Positions 56,882 to 57,663 of a DNA stretch of 57,663 nucleotides are shown piece after piece. The notes under the pieces are model-generated. The model ran no database searches and was not told the origin of the DNA. It was given only the letters and a program-made list of their open reading frames with translations. This stretch comes from a virus, in IMG/VR virus record IMGVR_UViG_3300030331_004162, positions 1 to 57,663 of that record; one strand, 5' to 3'. The stretch's first letter is position 1. Every line of letters begins with the position of its first letter. A program made the translations under genes and the position numbers.

Positions 56882-57663
56882 TGTTCCGGATATTCGGGCC
56901 GCCCGGCACCGGCAAGACCACTACGTTGCTGAACATGGTGGAACAAACCCTCGACAAAGGTATCCCGCCCTCACAGGTGGGCTTCTTTGCGTTTACCCGT
57001 AAAGCGGCGACAGAGGCTAAAGAACGTGCCGCCAAGCGGTTTGAACTGGACCCTGACAAGGACCTGCCGTATTTTCGCACCATCCACTCTCTCGCATATC
57101 GGCTGATGGGCGTCAAAGAAACTGAGTTGATGGGTTTGCAGAATTACAAAGAGTTGTCCCAAGCCATAGGTTTTAACCTAAGTAGCTCGGCCAGCGATGA
57201 CGAGGATGTGTCGTTTAAGGCTACAGATCACCCCATCTTGCAACTCATCAACCTGTCAAAGACCAAGAAAACCGCGCTGGAGCATGAGTACAACCACTCC
57301 AACGTCAACTTCACGTGGATGGAAGTGAAGTATGTAGCGGACTCTTACGCCAACTACAAAAGCACCTTTGGCCTGATGGACTTTACAGACTTGATTATGC
57401 GTTTTGCCAAGGAAGCTGACCATCTGATGCCCCCGCTGAAGATATGCTTTCTGGATGAAGCGCAAGACCTGTCGCCCTTGCAGTGGGACATTGCTCATAA
57501 GCTGGATGAAAAGTCTGAGCGGATGTACGTGGCAGGCGATGACGATCAGGCTATTTATCGCTGGGCTGGCGCGGACGTTGACCATTTCATCAACTTGTCC
57601 GGTGATGCCGAAGTTTTAGAGCAAAGTTACCGCGTTCCCGAAGTAATTCACGTTTTAGCAGAG
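56881..57663 (+). CDS. UvrD/Rep-like SF1 helicase, N-terminal fragment
   Basis: The first 261 codons are intact and the gene runs off the window end. Walker A is GPPGTGKT (6-13), motif Ia is FTRKAATEAKERA, the DExx box is FLDEAQDLSPLQW, motif III is AGDDDQAIYRWAGAD and motif IV is LEQSYRVP. The 3' half should resemble the fragment at 1-222, which holds motifs V and VI. A direct join would give 334 residues, shorter than UvrD-like phage helicases, so sequence is probably missing between the two. Confidence 0.92.
   Translation, partial: MFRIFGPPGTGKTTTLLNMVEQTLDKGIPPSQVGFFAFTRKAATEAKERAAKRFELDPDKDLPYFRTIHSLAYRLMGVKETELMGLQNYKELSQAIGFNLSSSASDDEDVSFKATDHPILQLINLSKTKKTALEHEYNHSNVNFTWMEVKYVADSYANYKSTFGLMDFTDLIMRFAKEADHLMPPLKICFLDEAQDLSPLQWDIAHKLDEKSERMYVAGDDDQAIYRWAGADVDHFINLSGDAEVLEQSYRVPEVIHVLAE

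Noticed and set aside
1-57663. Integrase, recombinase or attachment site
   Set aside because: No tyrosine or serine recombinase motif is visible in any predicted protein, so integration cannot be supported. The missing part of the helicase join was not visible.
1-57663. ParA or ParB gene to match the parS-like sites
   Set aside because: No ParB-type or ParA-type ATPase motifs were found; the Walker motifs present belong to terminase and helicases.
1-57663. tRNA genes and direct terminal repeats
   Set aside because: I saw no tRNA-like sequences, and the first and last bases of the window do not repeat each other.

Overview
The window is almost certainly a phage genome, or nearly all of one. 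It has a complete packaging, head, tail and ejection gene set, a lysis cassette and a replication module. I see no bacterial housekeeping genes, tRNA, rRNA or integrase. The short-tail (podovirus-type) plan is inferred from a P22-type portal, a P22 gp4/gp10-like neck and nozzle set, several very large Gln/Ala-rich ejection-type proteins, and no tape measure, sheath or baseplate genes. Many small proteins resemble families I know from uncultured marine phages, so a marine gammaproteobacterial host is a reasonable but unproven guess. One UvrD/Rep-like helicase is cut by the window ends: its N-terminal motifs are at 56881-57663 and its C-terminal motifs at 1-222. The genome is therefore probably circular or circularly permuted, with a few hundred bases missing at the join.

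Layout. 1-2.7 kb: helicase C-terminus, zinc ribbon protein, family A DNA polymerase, thermonuclease. 2.7-7.1 kb: small early-type genes, including two membrane proteins and a structured non-coding stretch at 4.58-4.93 kb. 7.4-8.5 kb: small terminase subunit and a PD-(D/E)XK nuclease. 8.5-13.6 kb: an island of small accessory genes (DUF932-like, GP88-like, zinc proteins). Its transcription units mostly have their own promoter-like box, a hairpin at the predicted 5' end of the RNA, a TTTGGAGA ribosome site and a strong terminator. 13.6-14.29 kb: a GC-palindrome-rich non-coding stretch with a perfect parS-like site. 14.3-25.2 kb: large terminase, portal, holin, endolysin, GroES-like co-chaperonin, scaffold and capsid. 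25.3-31 kb: small basic proteins and neck proteins. 31-40.3 kb: fibre-like proteins, including three tandem seven-bladed propeller paralogues. 40.3-52.4 kb: tail nozzle protein and four ejection-type proteins, the last with a peptidoglycan-hydrolase-like NPGNLR domain. 52.4-53.9 kb: a SNF2-type helicase, the only gene on the minus strand. 53.9-57.7 kb: an SSB-associated protein, SSB, an AEP/TOTE-type primase and the helicase N-terminus, leading back to the polymerase at the left end.

How it works together. Primase, SSB, UvrD-like helicase, SNF2-like helicase and PolA form the replication module; no DnaB-type helicase is visible. Packaging genes are split: terS lies 6 kb before terL, with the accessory island between them. 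Head genes come with their own GroES, which would need host GroEL. The most unusual features are the repeated promoter-hairpin cassettes, three perfect TGTTCCACGTGGAACA palindromes identical to the Pseudomonas-type parS consensus, the propeller triplication, and a strong skew of CTCGAG sites towards the first 13.7 kb.
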